A stretch of 64,000 nt of DNA from JAWKWH01 sp963669285 (GTDB lineage Bacteria; Pseudomonadota; Alphaproteobacteria; Rhizobiales; Rhizobiaceae), in contig CAXXSI010000016.1 of NCBI GenBank assembly GCA_963669285.2, positions 62,001 to 126,000 of the forward strand, given 5' to 3'. Below the pieces are notes generated by a model, which had not been told where the DNA came from, did no database searches, and was given only the letters and a program-made list of their open reading frames with translations. The translations under genes and the position numbers were made by a program. Below are positions 1 through 9,799 of this stretch, one piece after another (the stretch's first letter is position 1; every line of letters begins with the position of its first letter).

Positions 1-1
1 C

Positions 2-1003
2 TTTGCCGAGGCCGTCGATGGCGATGTGCAGTTCGCCGCGTTTACCGGCAAGGCGGCACAGGTGCTGCGGGCGCGCGGAGCGAGCAATGCGCGCACGATC
101 CATTCGCTGATCTACCGGCCGCGTGGCGAGGAGACGGTCGAGGACGAAACGACCGGCAAGACATCGATCGCGCCGACATTCTCGCTCAACCGACAAAGCC
201 CGGTGGCCAAGGCCAGCCTGATCATCATCGACGAGTGCTCGATGGTCGATGAGGATCTTGGCCGCGATCTGCAGTCGTTCGGCACGCCGATCCTGGTGCT
301 CGGAGATCCGGGGCAATTGCCGCCGATATCCGGCGGCGGCTATTTTACCGAGCACGAACCGGATATTTTGTTGACGGAAATCCACCGCCAGGCGCGCGAC
401 AATCCGATTATACAGCTGGCGCTTGACGTGCGCGAAGGCCGCGAATTCATGCATGGCGATTTTGGGGCCGCCCAGGTGATCGGCAAGGGGGAGGTCAACA
501 GCGAACTGGTGCTGTCGGCCGATCAGGTGCTTGTCGGCATCAACCGAACAAGGCGGCGCTACAACCGACGCCTGCGCGAATTGAAGGATTTCACGCTTGC
601 CACCCCGCAATCGGGCGACAAGCTGGTCTGCCTGAGAAACGACCCGTCCAAGGGCCTGCTGAACGGTTCGCTGTGGCGGGTGATGACGGCGTCGAAGGAA
701 ACCACCAAACCGGGCATCAATCTGCTGGTGTCGCCGGAGGAGGAGGACACCGATCGCGGCGTGGCCAAGATCAAGCTGCTCAAGGCGGTGTTTGAGGACG
801 ACGATGCCGACATACCGTGGTCGACGAAGAAGCGGTATGACGATTTCGACTACGGTTATGCGCTGACCGTACACAAGGCACAGGGCTCGCAATGGGACAA
901 TGTGGTGTTGTTCGATGAAAGCTATGCTTTCCGCGACATGCGTCAGCGATGGCTCTACACCGCGATCACCAGGGCAGCGGAGAGGCTGACGATCGTCAGG
1001 TGA
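2..1003 (+). CDS. RecD-like ATP-dependent DNA helicase (AAA/UvrD-C), 5' truncated
   Basis: The frame is open from the first bases, so the N-terminus and the Walker A motif lie upstream of the window; only about 333 C-terminal residues are seen. Visible motifs are a glycine/lysine stretch (FTGKAAQVLRARG), a Walker B-type box (LIIIDECSMVD), a motif III-like segment (LVLGDPGQLPPI) and the C-terminal UvrD_C_2 box (ALTVHKAQGSQWD), ending with YTAITRAAERLTIV. This order is that of RecD/Dda-like superfamily 1B helicases, which unwind DNA 5'-3' with ATP. The internal GTG at 26 should not be read as the start. It is convergent with the protease gene. The family call is firm; the exact cellular role is not. 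Confidence 0.85.
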   Translation, partial: FAEAVDGDVQFAAFTGKAAQVLRARGASNARTIHSLIYRPRGEETVEDETTGKTSIAPTFSLNRQSPVAKASLIIIDECSMVDEDLGRDLQSFGTPILVLGDPGQLPPISGGGYFTEHEPDILLTEIHRQARDNPIIQLALDVREGREFMHGDFGAAQVIGKGEVNSELVLSADQVLVGINRTRRRYNRRLRELKDFTLATPQSGDKLVCLRNDPSKGLLNGSLWRVMTASKETTKPGINLLVSPEEEDTDRGVAKIKLLKAVFEDDDADIPWSTKKRYDDFDYGYALTVHKAQGSQWDNVVLFDESYAFRDMRQRWLYTAITRAAERLTIVR

Positions 1004-1007
1004 ACCG

Positions 1008-1033
1008 CCCGCGATCCAGCACTGGCTGGCGGG
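1008..1033. terminator. Possible hairpin between convergent genes
   Basis: A stem of CCCG/CGGG stacked on CCAGC/GCTGG, with a 4-nt loop and a 4-nt bulge, lies in the 51-bp gap between the helicase stop and the stop of the M50 protease. There is no clear T-tract on either strand, so intrinsic termination is only a possibility. Confidence 0.3.
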
Positions 1034-1054
1034 AAAACGAGTGGTGCAAATGCA

Positions 1055-2137
1055 TCACACCCGGCCGGCGCTTGTTTCCAGCATGACCAGTTCGCCGATG
1101 TTCTCGGCGGTGATGTAGCCGGCCAGCCTGCCGCTCCGGTCTATGACCGCGACCGCGGGGGCGTTCGATTTCTGCATGGCGAGAAGTGCGGCGTCGAGAC
1201 GGTCGCCGGGGCTGACCGAAGGTATGTCGGCGTTCATCGCGGCGCGGGCAGGGGCGTCCAGGCCGGCATTTGCCAAAACACTGATCATCGACGTTCGGGT
1301 TACGAACCCTGCAAGCCTGCCGTCGGTTTCCATTACCGGAAACTCGACCTGGGTAGTCCGCAAAAGTGCGTCGGCGGCGTCACCGATCGTCGCTTCGGGA
1401 TTGAGCGACTCGAAACTTGTGATCATCGCGTCGGCGGCGCTGATGTTGCGCGAAACCTGTTGCAGTTCGGTCGTCTGCGCTTCGGCCGTGGCGGCGATGT
1501 AGACAAAGACCGCGATGAAAATGAGCAATGGATTGCCCAGCAATCCGAGAAAACCGAGCAGGAAGGCAAAACCCTGTCCGACACGCGCGGCGATACGGGT
1601 TGCCCTTGTGCGCGAATAGCGGGTTGCCAGCAATGCCCGAAACACCCGCCCGCCATCCATCGGAAATGCCGGAATCATGTTGAAGACGACCAGGAAGATG
1701 TTCACCGTCGCCAGACGCGACATAAAGCCTTGTGCGGGGTCATCCAGGCTTTCCAGCGCACTAAGACCCGGATCTGCGCCGAAGATGAAAATAAGCACCG
1801 CGGCGATGACGACGTTGACCATCGGTCCGGCCACGGCGACGATGATTTCCTCGCTGGGTTTTTCCGGCATGCGCTCAAGCCGCGCAACGCCGCCGATCGG
1901 CAACAGGGTGATGTCGGGGGTCAGGATACCGAAACGCCTGGCCGTCAGGGCGTGTCCGAATTCATGTGCGACCACGCAGGCAAACAGCGCCAGGATGAAA
2001 AGCACGCCGGTGATCGCCGCATCAGCGCCGCCCTGATTGTAATGTGCCAATCCGATCCACAAGAGCAGGAGAAAGAAGGTGACGTGAATTCTCACCTCGG
2101 AACCGAAAATGCGTGCAATGGGGAATGACCAGGCCAT
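1055..2137 (-). CDS. Site-2 protease family protein (M50 metalloprotease with CBS pair)
   Basis: A predicted membrane-embedded zinc protease of about 360 residues. The zinc/catalytic motif HEFGH is at residues 58-62, and the second ligand motif NMIPAFPMDGGR is around 153-164. Hydrophobic segments surround both, and the C-terminal 120 residues form a tandem CBS domain, a common sensor module in this subfamily. Family members cut transmembrane substrates such as anti-sigma factors; the substrate here is unknown. I start at the ATG giving MAWSFPIARIFG, which matches the usual N-terminus of this family; a GGAGG lies 14 nt upstream. An upstream ATG at 2185 would add 16 atypical residues. It lies 60 bp downstream of alkB on the same strand. 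Confidence 0.85.
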   Translation of the reverse strand: MAWSFPIARIFGSEVRIHVTFFLLLLWIGLAHYNQGGADAAITGVLFILALFACVVAHEFGHALTARRFGILTPDITLLPIGGVARLERMPEKPSEEIIVAVAGPMVNVVIAAVLIFIFGADPGLSALESLDDPAQGFMSRLATVNIFLVVFNMIPAFPMDGGRVFRALLATRYSRTRATRIAARVGQGFAFLLGFLGLLGNPLLIFIAVFVYIAATAEAQTTELQQVSRNISAADAMITSFESLNPEATIGDAADALLRTTQVEFPVMETDGRLAGFVTRTSMISVLANAGLDAPARAAMNADIPSVSPGDRLDAALLAMQKSNAPAVAVIDRSGRLAGYITAENIGELVMLETSAGRV

Positions 2138-2197
2138 GTCGAGCTCAATTACCTCCGTGCCGGTCGCACCAATCCGGCCAATCAATGCGCGGCCTGT

Positions 2198-3361
2198 TCA
2201 GACAGCGCTTCGTGACTGATAGTGCGCGAGCGCTGGCGGATCGACATTGATCAGACTCAAGTCGCCGTCGGCCCAGTCCAGCACCTTCGAATCCATGACA
2301 CCAAACCACATCGGCGGAACTGCGGCCAGAACGAATGAGCCGGGATAGCCGCTCGGCAAGCGCGGCAGGCCTTCAAAATTGCGCAGCGCCTGATAGGGGC
2401 GCAGCGGATTGGCATGGTGGTCGAAGTGGCGCTGCAGGTGAAACAATAAAAGGTTGGATACGATGTGGTTCGTGTTCCACGAATGGCGCGGCTCACAGGG
2501 CTCGTAGCGGCCGTTTTTCAGCTTTCCGCGAAGCAAGCCGTAGTGCTCCACATAGTTGGCGAAGGTCAGCTGCAGCCAGCCCACCGGGTGGTGAACAAGC
2601 AGGAACGGCACCATGATCCAGCCGAATTGCCAGACGAGGGCAAGCGCTACTGCAAGCGCAATGGCATAGCCCTGCAAAAGGTCGTTTTGCAGCGACCAGA
2701 AGGGCAGTCCCTTTTTGTTCAGGCGCTGACGCTCCAGTCGCCACCCCCTGACCGCCGCGCCGGGAATTTCGCGTAAGGCAAAACGGTAGATACTCTCACC
2801 GAGGCGCGCCGAAGCAGGATCTTCGGGTGTCGCCACCTGCACGTGGTGGCCGCGATTGTGCTCGATGCAGAAATGGGCATAGCCGGTCAGCGCGCAAGCC
2901 AGCTTGCTGCCCGCCCGGTCGAGCCGGTTCGGCTTGTGGCCCAGTTCATGCCCGACGGTCAGCATGCCGCCGCTCATGACCGCCGCACCCAGCACCAGCC
3001 CGGCCATGGCCCACAATGGCAGGTCGAGAGTTGCGATTGCCCAGGCCGTTGCCAGAAACGAAATCCAGGCCACCGGAATAGAGGCGAACAGCAGGACCCG
3101 ATACCAGGTATCGGCGGACAATGCTTCGATCGCCTCGGTGGGCGGATTGTTGGGATCCTCTCCGATCAGCGCATCCATCAGCGGAATGAAAACAAAGTCG
3201 AAACCGAGTGCGAAAAAGGCAAATAGCGGATTTCCGGTTGCCACAACCAGGCAGACGCCGATGAGCGGTACTGCAGGAACCGCGACGGAGAACAGCCACA
3301 AATAGCGTTTCGGGTCCGCATATGCCGTCGTTTCGGTTTTTGTCGAACGCGCCAAATCCAT
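2198..3361 (-). CDS. alkB: Alkane 1-monooxygenase (AlkB family, membrane di-iron)
   Basis: A 387-residue integral membrane hydroxylase that should insert oxygen at the terminal carbon of medium-chain alkanes using rubredoxin as electron donor. The histidine boxes of the AlkB subgroup are all present: HELGH at 138-142, HFCIEHNRGHH around 163-173, NYVEHYGL near 270 and LQRHFDHH near 320. The third box has Phe where the usual motif reads LQRHSDHH. Several hydrophobic segments lie in the first 130 residues and around 220-260. No rubredoxin or rubredoxin reductase gene is visible nearby, so electron partners must be encoded elsewhere. The gene is divergent from pdxJ with a 221-bp gap. The AlkB family is clear; the substrate range is not. 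Confidence 0.88.
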   Translation of the reverse strand: MDLARSTKTETTAYADPKRYLWLFSVAVPAVPLIGVCLVVATGNPLFAFFALGFDFVFIPLMDALIGEDPNNPPTEAIEALSADTWYRVLLFASIPVAWISFLATAWAIATLDLPLWAMAGLVLGAAVMSGGMLTVGHELGHKPNRLDRAGSKLACALTGYAHFCIEHNRGHHVQVATPEDPASARLGESIYRFALREIPGAAVRGWRLERQRLNKKGLPFWSLQNDLLQGYAIALAVALALVWQFGWIMVPFLLVHHPVGWLQLTFANYVEHYGLLRGKLKNGRYEPCEPRHSWNTNHIVSNLLLFHLQRHFDHHANPLRPYQALRNFEGLPRLPSGYPGSFVLAAVPPMWFGVMDSKVLDWADGDLSLINVDPPALAHYQSRSAV

Positions 3362-3582
3362 CCTGTACCGCCGAATGAAAAACCCGGTGGAATGAGGATA
3401 GTCGCTTGCGCAGAAAGATCAAATTCCCGACTCGTGTCGGTATCGACAAATCTCAACGATCCGCGTGCGCACAGATTTGCCGGATGACATTGCCGCGTCC
3501 TGACTGGCACACCGTATGACGCTTGCCTGGCGGTCGCGGTTCCTGTTAGGCCAGCGTTTCTTGTCGAAAGCGGGAACCGAAA

Positions 3583-4341
3583 ATGGCTACGGCGCTGTCA
3601 GTCAATTTGAATGCGGTCGCGATGTTGAGAAACAGGCGTGATCTGCCATGGCCGAGCGTGACCGGTCTTGGGCGGACTGCCCTTGCCGCCGGCGCCCACG
3701 GCCTGACCGTTCATCCCAGGCCGGACCAGCGCCACATCCGGTTTTCCGACGTGGCGGATCTGCGTGCGCTCATTGATGACGAATTTCCCAACGCGGAGTT
3801 CAATATCGAGGGTTATCCAACGGAAGAGTTCCTCGATCTGGTCGAAAGAAGCGAACCGGAACAGGTCACCCTGGTGCCCGATGATCCGGCACAGGCGACC
3901 TCCGACCATGGCTGGGATTTTTCCGGCCAGGGAAACTTCCTGCGGTCCGTTGTTCAGCGGCTGAAAAGCGGCGGGATGCGGGTTTCATTATTCTGCGATC
4001 CGGATGCCGGCGAAGCCGGGGCGCAGGCGGCGAAGGCCACCGGCTGCGATCGCATCGAGCTTTATACCGGTCCATACGGTGCCTGTTACGACAATCCCTC
4101 CGCTGCCGCCCGCGAGATCGAGCAACTCGGCAGCACCGCCGATGCGGCTGTGGCAACGGGTCTCGGGATCAATGCCGGGCACGATCTGACAGTCGCCAAC
4201 CTGCCGGCGCTTGTGCAGCGGATCCCGAAACTGGCTGAAGTGTCGATCGGGCACGGCCTGACAGCGGATGCACTCGAGTTCGGCATGACGGAAACGGTCA
4301 AGCGGTTTTTGGCCGCTTGCGGTAGCCAACCTACTTCGTGA
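3583..4341 (+). CDS. pdxJ: Pyridoxine 5'-phosphate synthase
   Basis: A 252-residue cytosolic TIM-barrel enzyme that condenses 3-amino-2-oxopropyl phosphate with 1-deoxyxylulose 5-phosphate to make pyridoxine 5'-phosphate, the last ring-forming step of DXP-dependent vitamin B6 synthesis. Family signatures are the start SVNLNAVAMLRNRR, then HGLTVHPRPDQRHI, EFNIEGYPTEEF, QVTLVPDDP, ELYTGPYG and GLGINAGHDLTVANL. Length is normal for the family. Its 3' end overlaps the convergent secreted-protein gene by 11 bp. Confidence 0.95.
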   Translation: MATALSVNLNAVAMLRNRRDLPWPSVTGLGRTALAAGAHGLTVHPRPDQRHIRFSDVADLRALIDDEFPNAEFNIEGYPTEEFLDLVERSEPEQVTLVPDDPAQATSDHGWDFSGQGNFLRSVVQRLKSGGMRVSLFCDPDAGEAGAQAAKATGCDRIELYTGPYGACYDNPSAAAREIEQLGSTADAAVATGLGINAGHDLTVANLPALVQRIPKLAEVSIGHGLTADALEFGMTETVKRFLAACGSQPTS

Positions 4342-4873
4342 AGCGGATTTCACCGGATTGGAATTTTTTACCGGTTCGATTGTCCGGTGAGGTCGACGTC
4401 ATCCGGTAACCCGAAGACGTTGGCTTGAGGATCATCCATACGGTCCGGTTCTCACCGGTTTTTTCATCCTTGCCGACGATTGTCAGGCGAACCGTACCCG
4501 ACCTGACCGAACCGGCAACACTGGCGCGGCTGCCATTTGCGACATCGGTCCACGATCCGGTCAACCGACCGTTTGCCGGATTGTGTTTTATCCGGCTGTC
4601 GATTTTTGCCTTGCTGCCGGGTACCGCGCAGGTGCCTTTCTGTTGCAGCGTACTTCCGTCCTCCGACAATGTTGCGGTGATACGGCAGCGTACGCTTTCG
4701 GCCGGCTCGTCCGGCGCGCGCCGCACCGTACCGCTGCCGCGAAACTTGCCGGCATAAGGCTCAAGCGGATTGCTGCCTGCGTGAACCGGCGCCGCGGTCG
4801 CCAGAAATGCGCTAGTGCCAGCCAGTAGAGAAACGTGAGCGGCGGAAATTGCGAGACGTAAAAGCAGGTTCAT
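4331..4873 (-). CDS. Secreted/periplasmic protein of unknown function
   Basis: About 180 residues with a typical signal peptide: a hydrophobic stretch then cleavage near AAPVHA. The mature part is polar and probably beta-rich, with two cysteines that may form a disulphide. I recognise no enzyme family. The start is the ATG at 4873, because it overlaps the stop of the upstream exporter gene as ATGA and begins exactly at the signal peptide; a longer frame to 5044 lies inside the exporter gene. The coupling suggests work with the exporter, for example in envelope lipid handling, but that is inference. Confidence 0.75.
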   Translation of the reverse strand: MNLLLRLAISAAHVSLLAGTSAFLATAAPVHAGSNPLEPYAGKFRGSGTVRRAPDEPAESVRCRITATLSEDGSTLQQKGTCAVPGSKAKIDSRIKHNPANGRLTGSWTDVANGSRASVAGSVRSGTVRLTIVGKDEKTGENRTVWMILKPTSSGYRMTSTSPDNRTGKKFQSGEIRFTK

Positions 4874-7109
4874 CGGCTGTGCCAGCGTTGATATATGTGC
4901 ATGATGGCCGGCAGAATAAGCAGATCGGCGATGAGCGCAAACACCAAAATCATGATCATCAGTTGCCCGAAGAGGCGGACCGTATAGAAGTTCGACAGAA
5001 AGGTGAGCGCGATACCGGTGCCGAGCACGAGTGTTGTGGCGCACAACACGAAACCAACTCCGGTCGTCGCATTTCTTATCGCATCGACGGCGTTCTTGCC
5101 GCGATCCCGTTCGAGAAAGGCGCGGTTGATGAAATGCACCGTGTCGTCGACGGCAACACCGAACGCAATCGTCATCGCCAGGCCCGTGGCAATCTTGACT
5201 TCGCCGCCCATGAAGACGTGCAACAGCACGCCGGTCAGCAGCACCGGCGTCAGGTTCGCCAGAGCCACCGCCGGCACCATGGATGCGTTGCGAAATGCCA
5301 GTGCGACAAGGAAGATCGTGCCGACGGCGGCGGCGAGTATTGATGCGTTCAGGCGTTCGATCATGCGCTGCGCGTCGTGTCTCGCCAACGCCGGTGTGCC
5401 GGTGACCACAGCCGCGCCGGCCGACAAGACGGCGCCCTCCAGCGCATCGTATTTGGCAATGTGGCCTTCTGAACGGGCGGGGTCTCCGACCATCGTGGAG
5501 AGGGTGACATAGCCATCGCCGCCAATCCGATTCCGCAACTCAGCCGGTAGGTCGGCCAGTGTTTCGACATTCGGCGGCTTGTCGGGCGTTTCGGATGCCA
5601 AAGCGACCGTCAGCGGTGACAAGACGGTGTTGGCCCCCAGTACCGATTCCGCCGCGCGATGAACCCGTGTGATCCGGCGCCAGCCTTCCTGCGTCGTCAT
5701 CATCGTTTCGGGATCACCGGCTATCCTGATCCACAGATTGAACAGCCCGCCGAACTGATCCTCGGCGCGCAGGCTGGCGGCCAGTGTCGGGCTGCCTTGC
5801 GGAACGTTGTCATAGGTCGAAAACCGCGGTGTCGTTGTCAGATGACCAATCGCTCCGCCCAGCAGCAGTATGACGGCAATACCCGCGATTGCATGGCGGT
5901 TCGGTCTGATGACGGAGGCCAGCCTTTCGAGAAGCTTTTTTGCGCGCCCGGGATGGCGGGCGATAGGTGCCGAGATCGCAGGGACGGACGAGAATTTTGG
6001 CGGCAAGCGGAAACACCATGATGATGGCAAGGAAAGCTATCAATGCAGCTGCCGCACCGAACCAGGCCAGTTTCGGTCAAGGCACCGTATCCTGTCAAAG
6101 ACAACGAAACGAATGCGGCAGCCGTGGTCAACCCGGTCAAGGCACAAGCGGGTCCCACTCGATGGATCGTGCTGCGGATGGCTTCGCTTACCGATGCGCC
6201 TGTTGTCACTTCGCTCTCCCGCAGGCTGTGCACCAGGTGCATCGAGTTTGTGAAGCTGATGACGATGGTAAGAACGGGGATGATGTTGGTAACCACGGTG
6301 ATGCTCTGCCCGGCAAGACCGGCCGCGCCGAGTGTCCAGATCAACGCGGCAGTGCCTGAGGAAAGCACCAGCGCCGTCATGCGCACACTGCGAAAAACCA
6401 GGAATGCGACGAGTATCGAAATCAGCGATCCACCGGCATTGAAGACGATCTGATCACGAAGAATGGCGTCGGCGATCTCGAACCGAGTCTTTTGCATGCC
6501 GAGTACCGAGAAATGAAGATCGGTTTGCTCAAACTGGTTGACGACGGTTTCGATGTCTTCGATGAAGCGCCTTGCCGCGCCATTGTCCTTCGCCGCCGCT
6601 GTTTCGGTGACAACAAGCATCATCGCTGACCGATCGGTAGATATCGCACGGCCGAGACCAAATGGGGTTTTTTTTCGACGCTCCGCAAGATCGCCGGCAC
6701 GTCGGCACCGTCAAACGATTCGGGAAACAACGCCTGACCCGGTTCGCCATCCCGAGACGGATGGACGCAGGGCAAATGCTGAAAAGACCGAACCCGCGCC
6801 ATCGACGAATTCGAGCTCAAAATGCAGTTCGCGAAGGACTTTCAAACGTTCAGCGTCAAGCCGCCGCTCCGATTCCACCATGATGACAACATCGTTGGCC
6901 GAACCGGTGCGTTCGCTGAGCAAATCTTTGAAGTCGCGGTAGGTTTCGCTGTTGGAGCGAAATGCCAAGACGACATCATCGTCAAAACCCAGGCGGGTGA
7001 TGCCGAAAGCGGCGACGATTGTGATGAGCGCAACAATCGCGATGAAGAGTTTCGGCCATCGCAAAGCGGCCAAACCGAGATGCTCAAGGCCGAAGCCTAT
7101 ATTTCTCAT
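4870..7109 (-). pseudogene. RND/MMPL family exporter, frameshifted
   Basis: Pieces in all three minus frames join into one protein of about 745 residues, the length of small RND (HAE3/COG1033-type) exporters. The N-terminal part (7109 to about 6760) holds the first transmembrane helix and a periplasmic domain; the middle (about 6660 to 6045) has DQIVFNAGGSLISILVAFLVF and the SFTNSMHLVHSL transmembrane block; the C-terminal part (about 5975 to 4870) has the second TM bundle with AFGVAVDDTVHF. Frame changes fall near 6760, at the A8C4 run at 6664-6675, near 6045 and near 5975. A homopolymer origin points to sequencing error rather than decay. Divergent from a TetR gene that probably controls it; substrates unknown. 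Confidence 0.75.
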
Positions 7110-7258
7110 GTGATTGCGTGTGCCCCGAGGCCTGCTTGCTGGCTGTTATTGGTTTGTCTTGTTGTCTTTTTTGGACCGGCAAGTCAAACGGCGCAGCAAG
7201 TATTTTGTCGCGGGGGGAGAAAGAGCTTGCAAGCGGATCACTGGCGGATAATATACCG

Positions 7259-7280
7259 AACCGTAACGTACGGTACGGTT
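7259..7280. promoter_or_regulatory. Palindromic operator between exporter and TetR gene
   Basis: The sequence AACCGT-N10-ACGGTT contains a nested perfect repeat ACCGTA-ACG-TACGGT at 7260-7274. It lies 41 bp before the TetR start, in the 211-bp region shared with the divergent exporter, the usual place for an autoregulating TetR operator. Binding by the adjacent TetR protein is inferred. Confidence 0.5.
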
Positions 7281-7320
7281 AAACAACCAAATAACCGCAA
7301 CGACATCCGATTGAACAAAC

Positions 7321-7982
7321 ATGAACTTGGCAGTTACGACAGGCGAGGGGCAGGGGGAGTTTTCTGCACGGCAGGCGGAGGTGCTGGACGTTGGGCTCAA
7401 TCTGCTCGTTGCATCGGGCGACCGATTGACGATGTCGGCCATCGCGGGCGCTGCAAGCTGCTCGAAGGAAACGCTCTACAACTGGTTCGGTGATCGTGAC
7501 GGATTGCTGGCTGCGATTGTCCGGCGACAGGCATCGAAAGTGCGAATACCCGCCGAAGCCGGGGAACAGCTTGATCTGGACGCGCTGCGACAGCGATTGA
7601 CCGACTTTGCCATGGATCTGCTGACCGTGTTGTCTGGAGATATTTCGGTCGCTCTCAACCGGCTTGCCGTCAGTCATACCGGTTCATCGAAAACGGCCCT
7701 TGGCACGATCGTGCTCGAAAACGGTCGGTTTGCCATGGGAAAACGGCTGAAACCCGTGATAAGGGCCGGGCAGGAAGCCGGTCTTCTGGTTGCCGTGGAG
7801 GATACGGAAACACTCTTCAGAACCTATTTCGGACTGGTTGTGCGCGATGTGCAGATCAGGCTGCTTCTCGGTGACAGGCTCACAATGAACAGTGAGGTGA
7901 TTGCCAACGACGCTCGCCGTGCAACAGACCCAGTTCATTCGCCTTTATTCACATCAAACTTTCAAACCAATCGGGCCGATAG
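7321..7982 (+). CDS. TetR/AcrR family regulator, 3' end uncertain
   Basis: The N-terminal helix-turn-helix is clear (MSAIAGAASCSKETLYNWFGDRDGL, residues about 40-64), followed by an all-helical ligand-binding domain of normal size. The gene is divergent from the exporter and is probably its repressor. As sequenced the frame has no stop and runs straight into ilvC in the same frame, which no natural TetR does. Dropping one C at the CCC near 7931 restores a typical C-terminus (TDQFIRLYS). A TAG at 7980-7982 in another frame is the likely stop if a second indel exists, and I use it as the provisional end. Confidence 0.65.
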
Positions 7983-8019
7983 CGGCTCACCTAAACAGCA
8001 ACGGAAAGGACGAAATGCA

Positions 8020-9042
8020 ATGCGTGTATATTACGATCGCGATGCCGATCTCAATCTGATCAAGGGTAAGAAGGTCGCCATCATCGGATATGGCAGTCAG
8101 GGCAGGGCACATGCTCTCAACCTGAAGGATTCCGGTGCGGCCAATGTTGCCGTCGCACTGCGGGCCGGTTCGGGCACCGCCAAGAAGGCGGAGGCCGATG
8201 GTTTTGAAGTCAAAACGGTGGCCGATGCGGCAGCCTGGGCTGACCTGATGATGATGGCCACTCCTGATGAACTGCAGGCCGGCATCTACAAAAACGAGAT
8301 TGCGCCGAATATCCGCGACGGCGCGGCGATCGCATTCGCACACGGTCTCAACGTGCATTTTGGTCTAATCGAACCAAAAGACACCGTCGACGTGCTGATG
8401 ATCGCACCAAAAAGGACCTGGTCACACTGTTCGCGGCGAATACCAGAAGGGCGGCGGCGTGCCTTGTCTTGTTGCCGTCGAGCGCGATGCATCGGGCAAT
8501 GCGCTTGATTTGGCGCTTTCCTACGCCTGCGGTGTCGGCGGCGGCCGTTCCGGCATCATCGAGACCAATTTCCGCGAGGAATGCGAGACCGACCTTTTCG
8601 GCGAGCAGGTGGTGTTGTGCGGCGGGCTGGTCGAATTGATCCGCGCCGGATTCGAGACCCTGGTCGAAGCCGGATATGCGCCGGAAATGGCCTATTTCGA
8701 ATGCCTGCATGAGGTCAAGCTGATCGTCGATCTGATCTATGAAGGCGGTATCGCCAACATGAACTACTCGATCTCGAATACCGCCGAATGGGGAGAATAT
8801 GCCTCCGGGCCGCGTATCATCACTGATGAAACCAAGGCCGAGATGAAGCGGGTGCTGAATGATATCCAGACCGGCAAATTCACCTCGGAATGGATGCAGG
8901 AGTGGCATTCGGGTGCCGCGCGCTTCAAGGCGACACACGACGTATGAACGATTCCCATCCGATCGAGGAAGTCGGCGAAAAACTGCGCGGCATGATGCCA
9001 TGGATTTCCGCCAATCAGCTGGTGGACAAAACCAAGAACTGA
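8020..9042 (+). pseudogene. ilvC: Ketol-acid reductoisomerase, two frameshifts
   Basis: A class I ketol-acid reductoisomerase of 340 residues when repaired; it converts acetolactate to dihydroxyisovalerate with NADPH in valine/leucine/isoleucine synthesis. The start is the ATG at 8020, with GGAAAGGA 9 nt upstream and the canonical MRVYYDRDADL. The NADPH motif GYGSQGRAHALNLKDSG and the C-terminal metal-binding part (GETDLFGEQ-type, CLHEVKLIVDLIYEGG) are intact. The frame breaks at an A5 run at 8409-8413, where A4 would give MIAPKGPGHTVRGEY, and again near 8940, after which MNDSHPIEEVGEKLRG and the stop follow in another frame. Both breaks together keep the normal length. An essential gene disrupted this way suggests sequencing errors. 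Confidence 0.88.
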
Positions 9043-9144
9043 GCTGCAAGATTTGTGTCACTTCGGGTAAGCGACATCAAATTCAGCAAGCCGGGGCGAT
9101 GACATGTCGTTCCGGCTGGCTGCTGTCGATCAGAAAGCCGTATC

Positions 9145-9799
9145 TCACCGGTCGAGCGGTATTTCTCCGTGCTCCTTCTCGGCCGCTGCCAGAAACCATC
9201 TGATGTGGTTTTGCAGTTCGATCAAGAAATGATTGCGTGTGACCGTGTACTTTTCTTCGCCGTACATGTGCTTCAGCGCGGGTCGGGAAACCGAAAAGCA
9301 CAAGGTAGCTCCAAGCACCTGAAATACGAATGTGAAGACAAGCGGATAGCTTGTTTTCTCCAATCCCGGATTCAATTTGATAAGCGCGACTAACGCGTCG
9401 AAATAGTCCCTAACCGGCCAATTGTGCACGATATGCGCCCTGCTCGAATTGTCCAGGATTTCGCGCATCAAAAGGCCGCATCTGTACCGGATTTTCCATC
9501 GCCACGCGGAACAAGCGCAAAAAAGTATGTTCCAGCTGGAGCGCCGGGCTGTATCCCTCTCTTGGAGCGCTTGGAACAAATTGGAGCATCCATTTGGTGA
9601 TCTGCTCGATGACCGCGGCATACAAGGCTTCCTTGCGGTCGAAGTGATAGAGCAGTGCTTGTTTGCTCATGCTCAGTTCACTGGCAATATCAGCAATGCT
9701 GACACCGTGGAACCCGCGCTCAGCAAATTGGCGGGTTGCCGCCTCAAGCAGACGGTCCCGCGTTTGGTCCGATGCAACTTTGGGGTGTTTCCTTTTCAT
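9145..9799 (-). pseudogene. TetR/AcrR family regulator, one frameshift
   Basis: The N-terminal half (9799 to about 9477) has a standard TetR helix-turn-helix, RGFHGVSIADIASELSMSKQALLYHF. The C-terminal half continues in the next frame from LLMREILDNSSRA to the stop at 9145, giving about 217 residues. The join is at the sequence read as cggccttttgatg on the coding strand; one base fewer in CC or TTTT restores QMRLLMREIL. No partner gene is obvious: ilvC lies convergent at its 3' end and a 430-bp non-coding region lies upstream. Confidence 0.75.

Noticed and set aside
3178..3510. 110-codon minus-strand frame starting upstream of alkB
   Set aside because: It overlaps the alkB start in another frame and has no family match; the region is the alkB/pdxJ promoter.
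7321..8508. A natural TetR-ketol-acid reductoisomerase fusion protein
   Set aside because: ilvC has its own ribosome binding site and start, and the fused frame ends in garbage after the A5 frameshift; an indel explains it better.
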